A DNA stretch of 64,000 nucleotides, from positions 3,410,001 to 3,474,000 of the forward strand of contig CAVZII010000005.1 in assembly GCA_963775275.1 (NCBI GenBank), written 5' to 3'. Position 1 is the first letter of the stretch. Every line of letters starts with the position of its first letter. The notes beneath the pieces are model-generated. The model was not told where the DNA came from and did no database searches. It saw nothing but the letters and a program-made list of their open reading frames with translations. This stretch comes from JANWHQ01 sp963775275. Lineage in GTDB: Bacteria; Pseudomonadota; Alphaproteobacteria; Caulobacterales; Caulobacteraceae. The position numbers were made by a program, and so were the translations under genes. Positions 26,762 to 34,607 of the stretch are shown here, one piece after another.

Positions 26762-27337
26762 TCAGGCGTCCTGCGGCCGGACGCGCCAGGTCAGGGCGAC
26801 CGTCACGAGGCTGGCGCCCAGGAACACGAGGTTGACCGCGACCACCAGCCCGAGAAGCCAGAACGCGCCGTGCGCCAGCCCCATCACCATGATGGCGCTG
26901 AGGATCAGGTCCGCAACGCCGGTCACGATCAGCCACAGTCCCCGACCGGCGTGGCGCCCGAGCGTCGCGGCCAGCACGAAGGAGGCGATGGCGTCGGCGA
27001 AGAAGTAGGCGCCCAGCACGATGGTCAGGGTGACGAGGCCGGCCAGGGGCCACAGCAACAGGAACAGCCCCGCCAGGAGCGCCAGGGCGCCGATCAGCAG
27101 CGACCAGCCCCAGGCATGTCCGCGGTGGGTCAGGCTGGAGACGATGCGAATGCCGCCGGCGAACATGTAGATCCATCCGACGATCGTCGTGACCGCCAAT
27201 GAGGCGATGAAGGGGGCGAGCACGGCCAGGACGGCGAGCACGATCAGGGCGACGCCCTCGATCAGCAGGACCCACCAGGGCGCGTTGCCGAACCTGCCCC
27301 CCGGCCCCGCCGCCGATCCCGATGTCTGAACGGTCAT
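26762..27337 (-). CDS. HdeD-like (DUF308) membrane protein
   Basis: A 191-residue protein with six hydrophobic segments in the HdeD/DUF308 arrangement of three repeated helix pairs: WWVLLIEGVALIVLAVLAVL, then VGWIYMFAGGIRIVSSL, LIGALALLAGLFLLLWPLAG, VLGAYFFADAIASFVLA, LWLIVTGVADLILSAIM and LLGLVVAVNLVFLGASLV. HdeD takes part in acid resistance at high cell density in enterics. The start at 27337 follows a GGAGGAG ribosome site; a longer reading from 27580 adds arginine-rich sequence of no family likeness. It is convergent with the ATPase and Usp remnant, which supports a shared stress role. Confidence 0.8.
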   Translation of the reverse strand: MTVQTSGSAAGPGGRFGNAPWWVLLIEGVALIVLAVLAVLAPFIASLAVTTIVGWIYMFAGGIRIVSSLTHRGHAWGWSLLIGALALLAGLFLLLWPLAGLVTLTIVLGAYFFADAIASFVLAATLGRHAGRGLWLIVTGVADLILSAIMVMGLAHGAFWLLGLVVAVNLVFLGASLVTVALTWRVRPQDA

Positions 27338-27578
27338 GACCGGTCTCCTCCAGGCTGCAGGCCACCTATCGCGCCGGGATATGGCCAGCGTCAACCTGTG
27401 CGCGAACCAGGCCGCGAGGGAACGGCGCCCTCGCGGCGGTTCCCGGGATTCCCGGACCAGGCCGCGCGCTGGAACGGGCTCGGGATCCTGCCCGACAGCG
27501 CAGCCGGGCCGGCGCCCGGCGCTCCGGCCCCGGCGTGCGTCCGCCCGTGCGCTCGCGGGCGCTCTCAACGGAGAAGCC

Positions 27579-27829
27579 ATGACCGAGCTGTCCCACCTGA
27601 TCGGGTCCGGGCCCCATCTGAGCTGGGAGCCGATGTCGCTCCACGGCCTGATCCTGTTCGCCTACGGGATCGCCGCGCTGGGGCTTCTCGACCGCCCGGC
27701 GCGGCGCGGCGGCGGCGTCGGTCCCTCGGACGTCGATGAGGCGCCGCGCGTGGGCTGACCGGCCCCGAGGACGCGCACGCCGCACAACTCGAGACCAGCG
27801 GCAAGGTCTCGGTCATTCTCCGGCGGTGA
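27579..27829 (+). pseudogene. DUF421 (YetF-type) membrane protein remnant with internal deletion
   Basis: The ATG at 27579 opens MTELSHLIGSGPHLSW and a first membrane helix, LHGLILFAYGIAALGLLDR, typical of the N terminus of alphaproteobacterial DUF421 proteins. Immediately after this the frame reads RRGGGVGPSDVDEAPRVG and stops. In the +1 frame GPEDAHAAQLETSGKVSVILRR, the C-terminal end of DUF421 proteins, follows to a TGA at 27829. The two remaining membrane helices and most of the soluble domain are absent, so about 120 residues appear deleted. Together with the Usp remnant this is the second internally deleted gene flanking the HdeD-like gene. Confidence 0.5.
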
Positions 27830-27905
27830 TCGCCGCGCTCCTTCAGGCTGGTGCTTCGCCGCGAGGCGGAAACCTCCTAAGCTGGGGTCGACAAGGGAGG
27901 ACGCC

Positions 27906-28775
27906 ATGGCGGACTGGGACGGCAGGGGACTTGTGTCGACGGACTGGCTCGCGGCCAATCTCGATGACCCGAACGTGAGGGTCTTCGACGTCACGGTGCA
28001 TCTGCGCCCGTCGACGCCCGGGCCCTATCGGATCGAGAGCGGCAAGGCGGACTACGAGGCGGCCCACGTTCCGGGCGCGGCGTTCCTGGACCTGATCCAG
28101 GACCTGTCCGATCCGGACTCAGGGCTCTCCTTCACCATGCCGGCGGCGGACCGCCTGGCCCAGGCGCTGGGCGCGGCGGGGGTCGGCCGGGGTGCGCGGG
28201 TGGTCGCCTACACCTCGACGGCGCCCATGTGGGCGACGCGGCTGTGGTGGATGCTGCGTTCGGCCGGGTTCGACGACGTGGCCGTGCTCGACGGCGGCCT
28301 GGTCAAATGGACGACGGAAGGACGTCCTGTCGAGCAGGGCGAGCGGCGCTATGCGCCCGCCCAGCTGTCGCTCGCAGCGCAGCCGGGCTTCTGGGCCGAC
28401 AGGCAGGCGGTGCTGGACGCGATCGAGGATGGCGCGGTGTGCACCATCAACGCCCTGCCGGCCGCGCTCCACACGGGCGAGGGGGAGATGAGCTATGGCC
28501 GCAAGGGGCACATCAAGGGCAGCCTGAACGTGCCCTATGCCGGCATGCTCGGCGAGAACGGCGTCTTCCGCAGCGACGAGGAGATGAGGGCGGCCTTCGA
28601 GGCGTCCGGCGCGTTCGGGCGCGAGCGGGTGATCTGCTACTGCGGCGGCGGAATCTCGGCGACGGTCGACGCCTTCGCGCTCAGGCGCCTCGGCCACCCC
28701 TCGGTGGCGGTCTACGACGGCTCGATGTCCGAGTGGGTGCGCGACCCGGACCTCCCGATGGAGACGGGCGCATAG
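27906..28775 (+). CDS. Two-domain sulfurtransferase (rhodanese family)
   Basis: A 289-residue tandem rhodanese. Domain 1 (about 8-125) has LVSTDWLAANLDDPNVRVFDVT and HVPGAAFLDLIQDLSD but no active-site cysteine (its loop reads AYTSTAPM). Domain 2 (about 160-285) has the catalytic loop ICYCGGGISATVDAFAL, with Cys near residue 246. The pattern is that of thiosulfate or 3-mercaptopyruvate sulfurtransferases, although the CGGGIS loop departs from the classical CGSGVTA form, so the donor is uncertain. It moves a sulfane sulfur to thiol or cyanide acceptors. The ATG follows GGGAGGAC. The methyltransferase gene starts 2 bp after its stop, which indicates an operon. Confidence 0.82.
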   Translation: MADWDGRGLVSTDWLAANLDDPNVRVFDVTVHLRPSTPGPYRIESGKADYEAAHVPGAAFLDLIQDLSDPDSGLSFTMPAADRLAQALGAAGVGRGARVVAYTSTAPMWATRLWWMLRSAGFDDVAVLDGGLVKWTTEGRPVEQGERRYAPAQLSLAAQPGFWADRQAVLDAIEDGAVCTINALPAALHTGEGEMSYGRKGHIKGSLNVPYAGMLGENGVFRSDEEMRAAFEASGAFGRERVICYCGGGISATVDAFALRRLGHPSVAVYDGSMSEWVRDPDLPMETGA

Positions 28776-28777
28776 CC

Positions 28778-29413
28778 ATGGCCGACCAGAGCGCCGGCGC
28801 CTCGTCGCGCATGACGATGGACTGGGATGCTCGCTATGCCGGCGAGGACTACGTCTTCGGCGAGGCGCCGAACGCCTTCCTCGTGTCCCAGGCGGGCCGG
28901 CTGGAACCCGGGTGGGCGGCGCTCGCGGTGGCTGACGGGGAGGGGCGAAACGGGGTCTGGCTGGCTCAGCAGGGCCTCGAGGTGCTGTCCATCGACTCCT
29001 CGCCCAATGCCCAGGCCAAGGCCAGGCGCCTGGCCCGGGCGCGCGGCGTGACGCTGACGCTCGAGCTGGCGGACCTGGAGGCCTGGTCCTTCCCTGAAAG
29101 CCGCTTCGAGGTGATCGCGGCGATCTTCATCCAGTTCGCCGCCCCGCCGCTGAGGGCGCGCCTGTTCGAGGCGATGACGCGCGCCCTGAAGCCCGGCGGC
29201 CTGCTGCTGCTCCAGGGCTACCGGCCCGAACAGATCGCCTACGGCACCGGCGGGCCGCGCATCCCAGCGCATCTCTACACGGAGCCGATGCTGCGGCAGG
29301 CCTTCTCGGGCCTGGAGATCCTGGAGCTGAACGTCCACGACTCCGAGATCGACGAAGGCGCAGGGCACAAGGGCATGTCGGCCCTGATCGACCTTGTGGC
29401 GCGACGGCCCTAG
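28778..29413 (+). CDS. Class I SAM-dependent methyltransferase (TehB-like)
   Basis: A 211-residue methyltransferase beginning MDWDARYAGEDYVFGEAPNAFLV, the N-terminal signature of the small TehB/thiol methyltransferase-like group. SAM-binding motif I is AALAVADGEGRNGVWLAQQG, motif II is VLSIDSSPNAQAKA and motif III is VIAAIFIQFA. The C-terminal segment with GYRPEQIAYGTGGP matches this subgroup. Substrate is unknown; linkage to a sulfurtransferase in one transcript favours a small sulfur or chalcogen compound, which is an inference. Its TAG stop is formed by the first TAGTG of the hairpin array that follows. Confidence 0.82.
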   Translation: MADQSAGASSRMTMDWDARYAGEDYVFGEAPNAFLVSQAGRLEPGWAALAVADGEGRNGVWLAQQGLEVLSIDSSPNAQAKARRLARARGVTLTLELADLEAWSFPESRFEVIAAIFIQFAAPPLRARLFEAMTRALKPGGLLLLQGYRPEQIAYGTGGPRIPAHLYTEPMLRQAFSGLEILELNVHDSEIDEGAGHKGMSALIDLVARRP

Positions 29414-29486
29414 TGTGGTGGATCAGAAGTTCGCATGATGATGGCGGCGCCCTCGGCTGCGAACTTCTGATCCGTAAACCACACTA
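29411..29486. repeat. TAGTG/CACTA hairpin 1 of 4
   Basis: The outer arms TAGTGTGG (29411-29418) and CCACACTA (29479-29486) and the inner arms GGATCAGAAGTTCGCA (29420-29435) and TGCGAACTTCTGATCC (29458-29473) pair perfectly, separated by a one-versus-five-base asymmetric bulge. The loop is 22 bases. The first three bases are the stop codon of the methyltransferase gene. Total pairing is 24 bp, far beyond an ordinary terminator, and no U tract follows. Confidence 0.9.
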
Positions 29487-29500
29487 GAATCATACATTTG

Positions 29501-29575
29501 CTAGTGTCCTTATCGATTCCGAAGTTCGCATCCGCCTTGCAAATGCGCTGGCGAACTTCGGAATCGGGACACTAG
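29501..29575. repeat. TAGTG/CACTA hairpin 2 of 4
   Basis: The outer arms CTAGTGTCC (29501-29509) and GGACACTAG (29567-29575) and the inner arms CGATTCCGAAGTTCGC (29514-29529) and GCGAACTTCGGAATCG (29551-29566) pair perfectly over 25 bp, with a four-base bulge on the left only and a 21-base loop. It shares GAAGTTCGC with hairpin 1 but differs elsewhere in both arms, so the pairing is preserved while the sequence is not. Its right end overlaps the start of hairpin 3 by three bases. Confidence 0.9.
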
Positions 29576-29626
29576 TGCATCGTAGCAGACGGATGATTCA
29601 TCATCCGTCTGTGGTTCGATGCACTA
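29573..29626. repeat. TAGTG/CACTA hairpin 3 of 4
   Basis: The outer arms TAGTGCATCG (29573-29582) and CGATGCACTA (29617-29626) and the inner arms CAGACGGATGAT (29586-29597) and ATCATCCGTCTG (29600-29611) pair perfectly, with a three-versus-five-base bulge and almost no loop. The arms have no sequence in common with hairpins 1 and 2 beyond the terminal TAGTG. It starts inside the last bases of hairpin 2 (CACTAGTG). Confidence 0.9.
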
Positions 29627-29636
29627 AATCAAAGAC

Positions 29637-29690
29637 TTGTGCTGCGAGGCTCAAACGAATGGCGGACCATTCGTTTGAGTCGCAGCACTA
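29637..29690. repeat. TAGTG/CACTA hairpin 4 of 4
   Basis: The outer arms GTGCTGCGA (29639-29647) and TCGCAGCAC (29680-29688) and the inner arms CTCAAACGAATGG (29650-29662) and CCATTCGTTTGAG (29667-29679) pair perfectly, with a two-base bulge on the left only and a four-base loop. The left end reads TTGTG rather than TAGTG, the right end CACTAG. CTA at 29688-29690 is the TAG stop codon of the minus-strand GGDEF-EAL gene. Thus both convergent genes end inside the array. Confidence 0.88.
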
Positions 29691-31388
29691 GTCGCCTTCG
29701 ATGAACCGCCCGGTCTCGCTGGCCGGCACGGGCCGGCCGAAGTGGAAGCCCTGGAGCGAGTGGCATCCGGCGGCGATCAGAATGGTGCGCTGGTCCTCGG
29801 TCTCGACCCCTTCGGCCACCACGTTCATCCCGAGCGAGGAGGCGAGCTTGGAGACGGACGCGATGATCACCGCCGACTGGCGGTCGCGCGTGACGTTCTC
29901 GACGAACGACTTGTCGATCTTGATGCAGTCGATGGAGAACTGCTTGAGGTAGACGAGGCTGGAGTAGCCCGTGCCGAAGTCGTCCAGCGCCACGCGCACG
30001 CCGGCGCGGCGCAGGACATCGAGGTTGTAGGAGGCTCGCTCGACGTCGTCGATGATGGCCGTCTCGGTCAGCTCGATCTGGATCCGGCCGGGTTCGACGT
30101 CGGCGTCGGCCGCGTAGCGAAGGATCCGCTCGCCGACGTTGTGGCGCAGGAACTGCCGGGCCGACAGGTTCAGCGAGACATAGGGCAGCCGCCATCGCCG
30201 GCAGTCCTTGAGCGCCTGGCGGGCGATCCAGTCGCCGACGTCCAGGATCAGGCCGGTCTCCTCGGCGATCGGAATGAACTCGGCGGGCGAGACGTCGCCG
30301 ACCTGCGGGCTCTGCCAGCGCACCAGGGCCTCGAACCCCAGCGTCCGGGCCGTGTCGGCGCGAACGATCGGCTGGTAGAGCATGGAGAACTGGCCGGCCG
30401 ACAGGGCGTTCTCGAGCCCGCGCTCGATCGTCATGCGGTATTTGTTCGTCTCGTCCAGGTCGGCGTCGAAGATCCGGCAGCGGTTCTTGCCCTCGCGCTT
30501 GGCGGCGTACAGGGCGATGTCGGCCTGACGCAGCAGCTCCACCTCGGTGTGCGCAGCGCCCTGGCGGGCGATGCCGATGGAGGCGCTGACCTGGACCTCG
30601 TGGCCGGAAATGATCCGGCACTGGCTGCAGGCGTTCTGGATCTGGGCGCAGAGGGTCTGCAGGCCCGTGTCGGTGATCTGCTCGACGAGGATGCCGAACT
30701 CGTCGCCGCCGAGCCTCGCCAGGATCGCCCCGGCGGGGATCACTTGCGCCATGGCGGTGCAGATCTTGCGCACGAGCTGGTCGCCCGCGGTGTGACCCAG
30801 CGTGTCATTGACCGCCTTGAAGCGGTCCAGGTCGATCATCAGCACGTTCTGGAGCTGGCGGCTGCGCTTGAGACGCGCGGCCAGCTCCTCGACGAATCCG
30901 GCGCGGTTCAGGCAGCCGGTCAGGGCGTCGTGCAGGGCGGCGTGCTTGGCGATGTCCAGTCGCGTGCGAAGCTCCTGCAGCTGCAGCTCGAGGGCCTGGA
31001 TGGACGCCTTGCTGTCTTTCAGGCGGCTGCGGCTGACGGCATGCGACTGCAGCCGCTGGGCGATCGCACGGATCGTCTCGGCGGCGAGGCTGGCGTGGAC
31101 GGGGCCCGTCAGGAAGGTCAGCCGGTCGGAGGAGCCGCAGACCTGGAGGCACGCTGAAAGGGCGGGGCTGTCGCCCGCCGCGACGGCCACCACCAGCTCG
31201 GCGTCGGGCCGCGCCTTGCGCAGCTGCTGGACCTGGGCGGCGAGGTCTCCGGCCGGCAGGCCCTGGTAGTCGAGGATGAAGATCGTGCTGGTGCGGCCGC
31301 GCATGCGGGCGGCCTCGGCCTGGGACAGGGCCTCGAACGCGGAGGCGCAGGCGACCGCGGCCTCGGTGGGCATCGCCTCGTTGACCAC
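29688..31388 (-). CDS. Diguanylate cyclase/phosphodiesterase (GGDEF-EAL)
   Basis: A 566-residue cyclic-di-GMP enzyme. Residues 1-105 resemble a degenerate receiver domain (TSTIFILDYQGLPAGDLA), a coiled-coil linker covers about 120-150 (ELQLQELRTRLDIAKHA), and the GGDEF domain (150-310) has an intact ARLGGDEFG at about 225-232. The EAL domain (320-560) has GFEALVRW, ELTETAIID, ALDDFGTGYSSL, KIDKSFV and AEGVET, so all metal and catalytic positions are present. It could make and degrade c-di-GMP. The ATG at 31388 may be internal: the frame stays open and protein-like (TLATIIVCPRPDDARALEAV) upstream to about 31550, with no standard start seen. Its stop lies in hairpin 4. Confidence 0.88.
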   Translation of the reverse strand: MVNEAMPTEAAVACASAFEALSQAEAARMRGRTSTIFILDYQGLPAGDLAAQVQQLRKARPDAELVVAVAAGDSPALSACLQVCGSSDRLTFLTGPVHASLAAETIRAIAQRLQSHAVSRSRLKDSKASIQALELQLQELRTRLDIAKHAALHDALTGCLNRAGFVEELAARLKRSRQLQNVLMIDLDRFKAVNDTLGHTAGDQLVRKICTAMAQVIPAGAILARLGGDEFGILVEQITDTGLQTLCAQIQNACSQCRIISGHEVQVSASIGIARQGAAHTEVELLRQADIALYAAKREGKNRCRIFDADLDETNKYRMTIERGLENALSAGQFSMLYQPIVRADTARTLGFEALVRWQSPQVGDVSPAEFIPIAEETGLILDVGDWIARQALKDCRRWRLPYVSLNLSARQFLRHNVGERILRYAADADVEPGRIQIELTETAIIDDVERASYNLDVLRRAGVRVALDDFGTGYSSLVYLKQFSIDCIKIDKSFVENVTRDRQSAVIIASVSKLASSLGMNVVAEGVETEDQRTILIAAGCHSLQGFHFGRPVPASETGRFIEGD

Positions 31389-31692
31389 GGCTTCAAGCGC
31401 GCGTGCGTCATCAGGCCGCGGGCAGACGATGATGGTCGCGAGCGTCGGCGAGGCGAGGGCCAGGTCCGAAGTCCGCGAGAGGGTCCCAACGTCCTGTGCT
31501 TCAATGGCGAGTGCAGGCGAGGAAATCGTGGCGCTCCGGGCGTTTCGCGCTCACCATGACAGCGTCTCGCAAAGAATATCCTAATGCCCCAATTAGGTAT
31601 TTGCGCCCACTTCGGGTTGCGTAAGGAACCATCTACTTTGAATTCGGCTTCGACGGGCGCCTGATACGGCCACCGGACGTCGGTCCGCGCGC
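31389..31692. other. Gap between ppc and the GGDEF-EAL gene
   Basis: About 300 bp. The part from 31389 to about 31550 continues the GGDEF-EAL frame and probably encodes the first strand and helix of its receiver-like domain from an unidentified start. From 31579 to 31600 there is CCTAAT and ATTAGGTAT, a short inverted repeat. Read on the minus strand it gives ATACCTAATTG, a weak form of the ATACC box seen in the 45-64 kb region. Nothing else was recognised. Confidence 0.4.
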
Positions 31693-34422
31693 TCAGCCGC
31701 TGTTCCGAAGGCCCGCCGAGACGCCATTGATCGACATCCGGATCGCCTGGGCGATCTGCGCCTCCTCGTCTGCGCCCTCCCGCCGGCGGCGCAGCAGGTC
31801 GACCTGCAGCAGGTTCAAGGCGTCGACATAGGGCAGGCGAAGGCGGATCGAGGCCGCCAGGCGCGGATTGTGCTCCAGGAGCGCGCGCTGACCGGTGACC
31901 TTCAGGAGGAGCGCGCGGGTGGCGTGCCACTCCTCGCGGATCCTGGCGAACACGGCGTCCGCCAGGGCGCGGTCCTCGACCAGGTCCGCATATCGGCGCG
32001 CGAGCTCGAGGCTCGACTTGGCCAGCACCATCTCGAGGTTGGACAGGGTCGTGCGGAAGAACAGGGAGCCCGCATGCAAGCGCTGCAGCCGCTCGATCCC
32101 GGCCTCGTCCGCGACGCTGCGCAAGGCCGAGCCGACGCCGTACCAGCCAGGCAGCATCACGCGCGCCTGCGACCAGCTGAAGACCCAGGGGATGGCCCGC
32201 AGGTCCTCGATCCTCGGCGAGGCGCTGCGCGAGGAGGGCCGGCTCCCGATGTTCAGGGCGGCGATCTCGGGCAGGGGCGTGGACTGGCGGAAGTAGGTGT
32301 CGAAGCCGGGGGTCTCGTAGACGAGCGCGCGGTAGACGGCGAAGGCCTGTGCGCTCAGCCGCTCGAGCAGCTCCGCGTCGGCCCCGTCGGCCCCGTCCGG
32401 GGTCTGGTCGAAAGCCGCCAGCAGGGCGGCGGCGGTCATGATCTCGAGGTTCTCACGGCCCACCTCGGGCTGGCCGTACTTGGAGGCCACGACCTCGCCC
32501 TGCTCGGTGATGCGCACGCCGGCCTCGACCGCGCCCTGGGGCAGGGCGCGGATGGCGTCCAGGCTCGAGCCGCCGCCGCGCCCGACCGCGCCGCCCCGGC
32601 CATGGAAGAAGCGGATCCTCAGCCGGCGCCTTTGCGCCAGCGCCGTCAGCCGCCGGATGGCGGCGCGGATCTCGCAGCTGGAGGTGATGTAGCCGCCGTC
32701 CTTGTTGCTGTCGGAGTAGCCGATCATCACCTCCTGCAGGCCGTCCTGGCCGTCGAGCACGGCGCGGGTGACCGCCAGGCCGAGGTAGGCGGACATGACG
32801 CGGTCGGCGGCCCGCAGGTCCTCGATCGTCTCGAACAGCGGCACGATCCTCAGCGCCGCGGCGGCCGGCTCGCCGCCGGGAGCGCCCGGCGCATAGAGCC
32901 CGGTCTCCTTCAGCATGACGGCGACCTCGAGCAGGTCGGAGACCGTCGCCGTCTTGGAGATGACGTAGTTGGCGATCGCCTGAGGGCCGAACCTGACGCG
33001 TAGCGCCGCCGCCCGGTCGAGGATCTGGAGCTCCTTGGCGGTCTGCTCGTCATAGGTGCGATAGGGCGAGCGAAGCAGGCGCCCGTCGTGGAGCTGGGCC
33101 GTCAGGAGGGCGACCCGCGCCGTCTCGGGCAGGCCGACGTAGTCCTCCGCCACGCCGGCCCGGGCCAGAAGGTCGGCGACCACCCGCTCGTGCACGTCGG
33201 AGCTCTGCCTGAGGTCCACGCTCGCCAGGTGGAAGCCGAAGGCGCGCACGCATTCGCGAAGGTCCAGCAGCCGCCCTTCGGCCAGCTCGCCGTCCTGGGC
33301 GCCGGCCAGGGAGGCGGCGACGACGTCCAGGTCCGCCAGGAGCTCCTCGGGGCCCTCATAGGGCTCCGCCTCCAGCTTCGCCCGCCGCGACGGGCCGGTC
33401 CCGAACAGTTCGCGCCGGGTCGCGGCAAGCCGGGCGTAGAGGAAGCCGAGGGCGCGGCGGTAAGGCTCGTTCCCTCGCCGTTCCGAAACCGGCCCGCCGG
33501 CCTCGGCGAGAGCGGCCAGCGCCGGGCTGACGCAGGTCAGGTCGTTGGAGAGCGAGAGCTCGCCGCCGAGCGCGTGCAGCTCGGCAAGGTGGTGATCGAT
33601 CGCCGCCTCGGCCTGCCGGCGCACGGCGTACTCCAGGCAGCCGGCGTCCACGTGCGGATTGCCGTCGCGGTCGCCGCCGACCCAGGAGCCGAGGCGCAGG
33701 AACGCCGGCAGAGGGCGCTGCAGCCCCAGCGCGCGCGCGACGCGGCGCTCGAAGACGGGAAGCTGGGTCAGGAAGGTGCGCGCGAAGATGGCGACCGCGC
33801 CGTCGATCTCGTCGCGCACGGTGATGCGCGAGGGCCTGAGCATGCGCGTGCGCCACAGGATGTGGATCTCGCGCTTGATCCGGGCCTCGACCTCCTGGCG
33901 CTCGACGGCGCCAAGGCCGCGTCGCTCGGAGGCGGTCAGAAGGTCCGCGATGGCGGCCTCGCGCTCCAGGATGCTGCGCCGGCGCACCTCGGTCGGGTGG
34001 GCGGTGATCACCGGCGAGAGCAGCGCGCCTTCGAGATAGCCGCGGACTTCGTCCGGCGGCGCCCGCACGCGCCCGGTCAGGAGGTCGAGGGCCGACTGCT
34101 CCTCCAAGTGGCTCTCCCTGCGTGCGATGTGATCGTCGGCGACGTTGGCGAGCTGGGAGAAGATGGCGAAGGCGCGGATCAGCAGCACCATGTCGGCCAG
34201 CGGCAGGCGCGCCAGTCGCTCGTGCAGGGGCGGGGCGTCCTCCTGGCCGCGATGCTCGCCCACGGAATGGCGGCGGATGTCCTCGACGCGCTCGAAGGCG
34301 TCCTGGCCGTGCAGCTCGCGTATGACCTCGCCGAGCAGGCGGCCGAGCAGGCGCACCGCCCCCCGGTTCGCGCTGGGGTGCGAACGCACCGCCGTTTCTG
34401 GCGCCTGATGGCTGGCCGACAT
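31693..34422 (-). CDS. ppc: Phosphoenolpyruvate carboxylase
   Basis: A 909-residue enzyme, full length for bacterial PEPC. The first catalytic histidine lies in SPVITAHPTEVRRRS (near residue 140), the arginine/glycine motif in LGSWVGGDRDGNPHV, the second active-site block in MIGYSDSNKDGGYITSS and RIRFFHGRGGAVGRGGG, and the C-terminal end is MSINGVSAGLRNSG, the conserved xNTG-like terminus ending in Asn-Ser-Gly. It carboxylates PEP to oxaloacetate and replenishes the TCA cycle. The start ATG at 34422 follows a short spacer; no closer start has family sequence before it. The gene is intact and probably its own transcript. Confidence 0.96.
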   Translation of the reverse strand: MSASHQAPETAVRSHPSANRGAVRLLGRLLGEVIRELHGQDAFERVEDIRRHSVGEHRGQEDAPPLHERLARLPLADMVLLIRAFAIFSQLANVADDHIARRESHLEEQSALDLLTGRVRAPPDEVRGYLEGALLSPVITAHPTEVRRRSILEREAAIADLLTASERRGLGAVERQEVEARIKREIHILWRTRMLRPSRITVRDEIDGAVAIFARTFLTQLPVFERRVARALGLQRPLPAFLRLGSWVGGDRDGNPHVDAGCLEYAVRRQAEAAIDHHLAELHALGGELSLSNDLTCVSPALAALAEAGGPVSERRGNEPYRRALGFLYARLAATRRELFGTGPSRRAKLEAEPYEGPEELLADLDVVAASLAGAQDGELAEGRLLDLRECVRAFGFHLASVDLRQSSDVHERVVADLLARAGVAEDYVGLPETARVALLTAQLHDGRLLRSPYRTYDEQTAKELQILDRAAALRVRFGPQAIANYVISKTATVSDLLEVAVMLKETGLYAPGAPGGEPAAAALRIVPLFETIEDLRAADRVMSAYLGLAVTRAVLDGQDGLQEVMIGYSDSNKDGGYITSSCEIRAAIRRLTALAQRRRLRIRFFHGRGGAVGRGGGSSLDAIRALPQGAVEAGVRITEQGEVVASKYGQPEVGRENLEIMTAAALLAAFDQTPDGADGADAELLERLSAQAFAVYRALVYETPGFDTYFRQSTPLPEIAALNIGSRPSSRSASPRIEDLRAIPWVFSWSQARVMLPGWYGVGSALRSVADEAGIERLQRLHAGSLFFRTTLSNLEMVLAKSSLELARRYADLVEDRALADAVFARIREEWHATRALLLKVTGQRALLEHNPRLAASIRLRLPYVDALNLLQVDLLRRRREGADEEAQIAQAIRMSINGVSAGLRNSG

Positions 34423-34607
34423 CGTGGTCCCGCGCGTCGGCGGCCGGACCGCCGCGTCCCCACCTTAACGCCTCCGGCGCGGCTTGGACCCGTCGGCCGC
34501 CAAGAAACCGCCGTTGCGGCGTCGGGCGCCGAACGATTGGCCGGCCGGGCCGCGCGCCGGCCAACAAGCGGGCGGCCGCGCGGCCGTGTCCCGGCGCGCG
34601 AGGTCCC

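Noticed and set aside
29411..29691. CRISPR-like array
   Set aside because: There are no identical direct repeats with unique spacers. The units are hairpins with different arms, and no cas genes are nearby.
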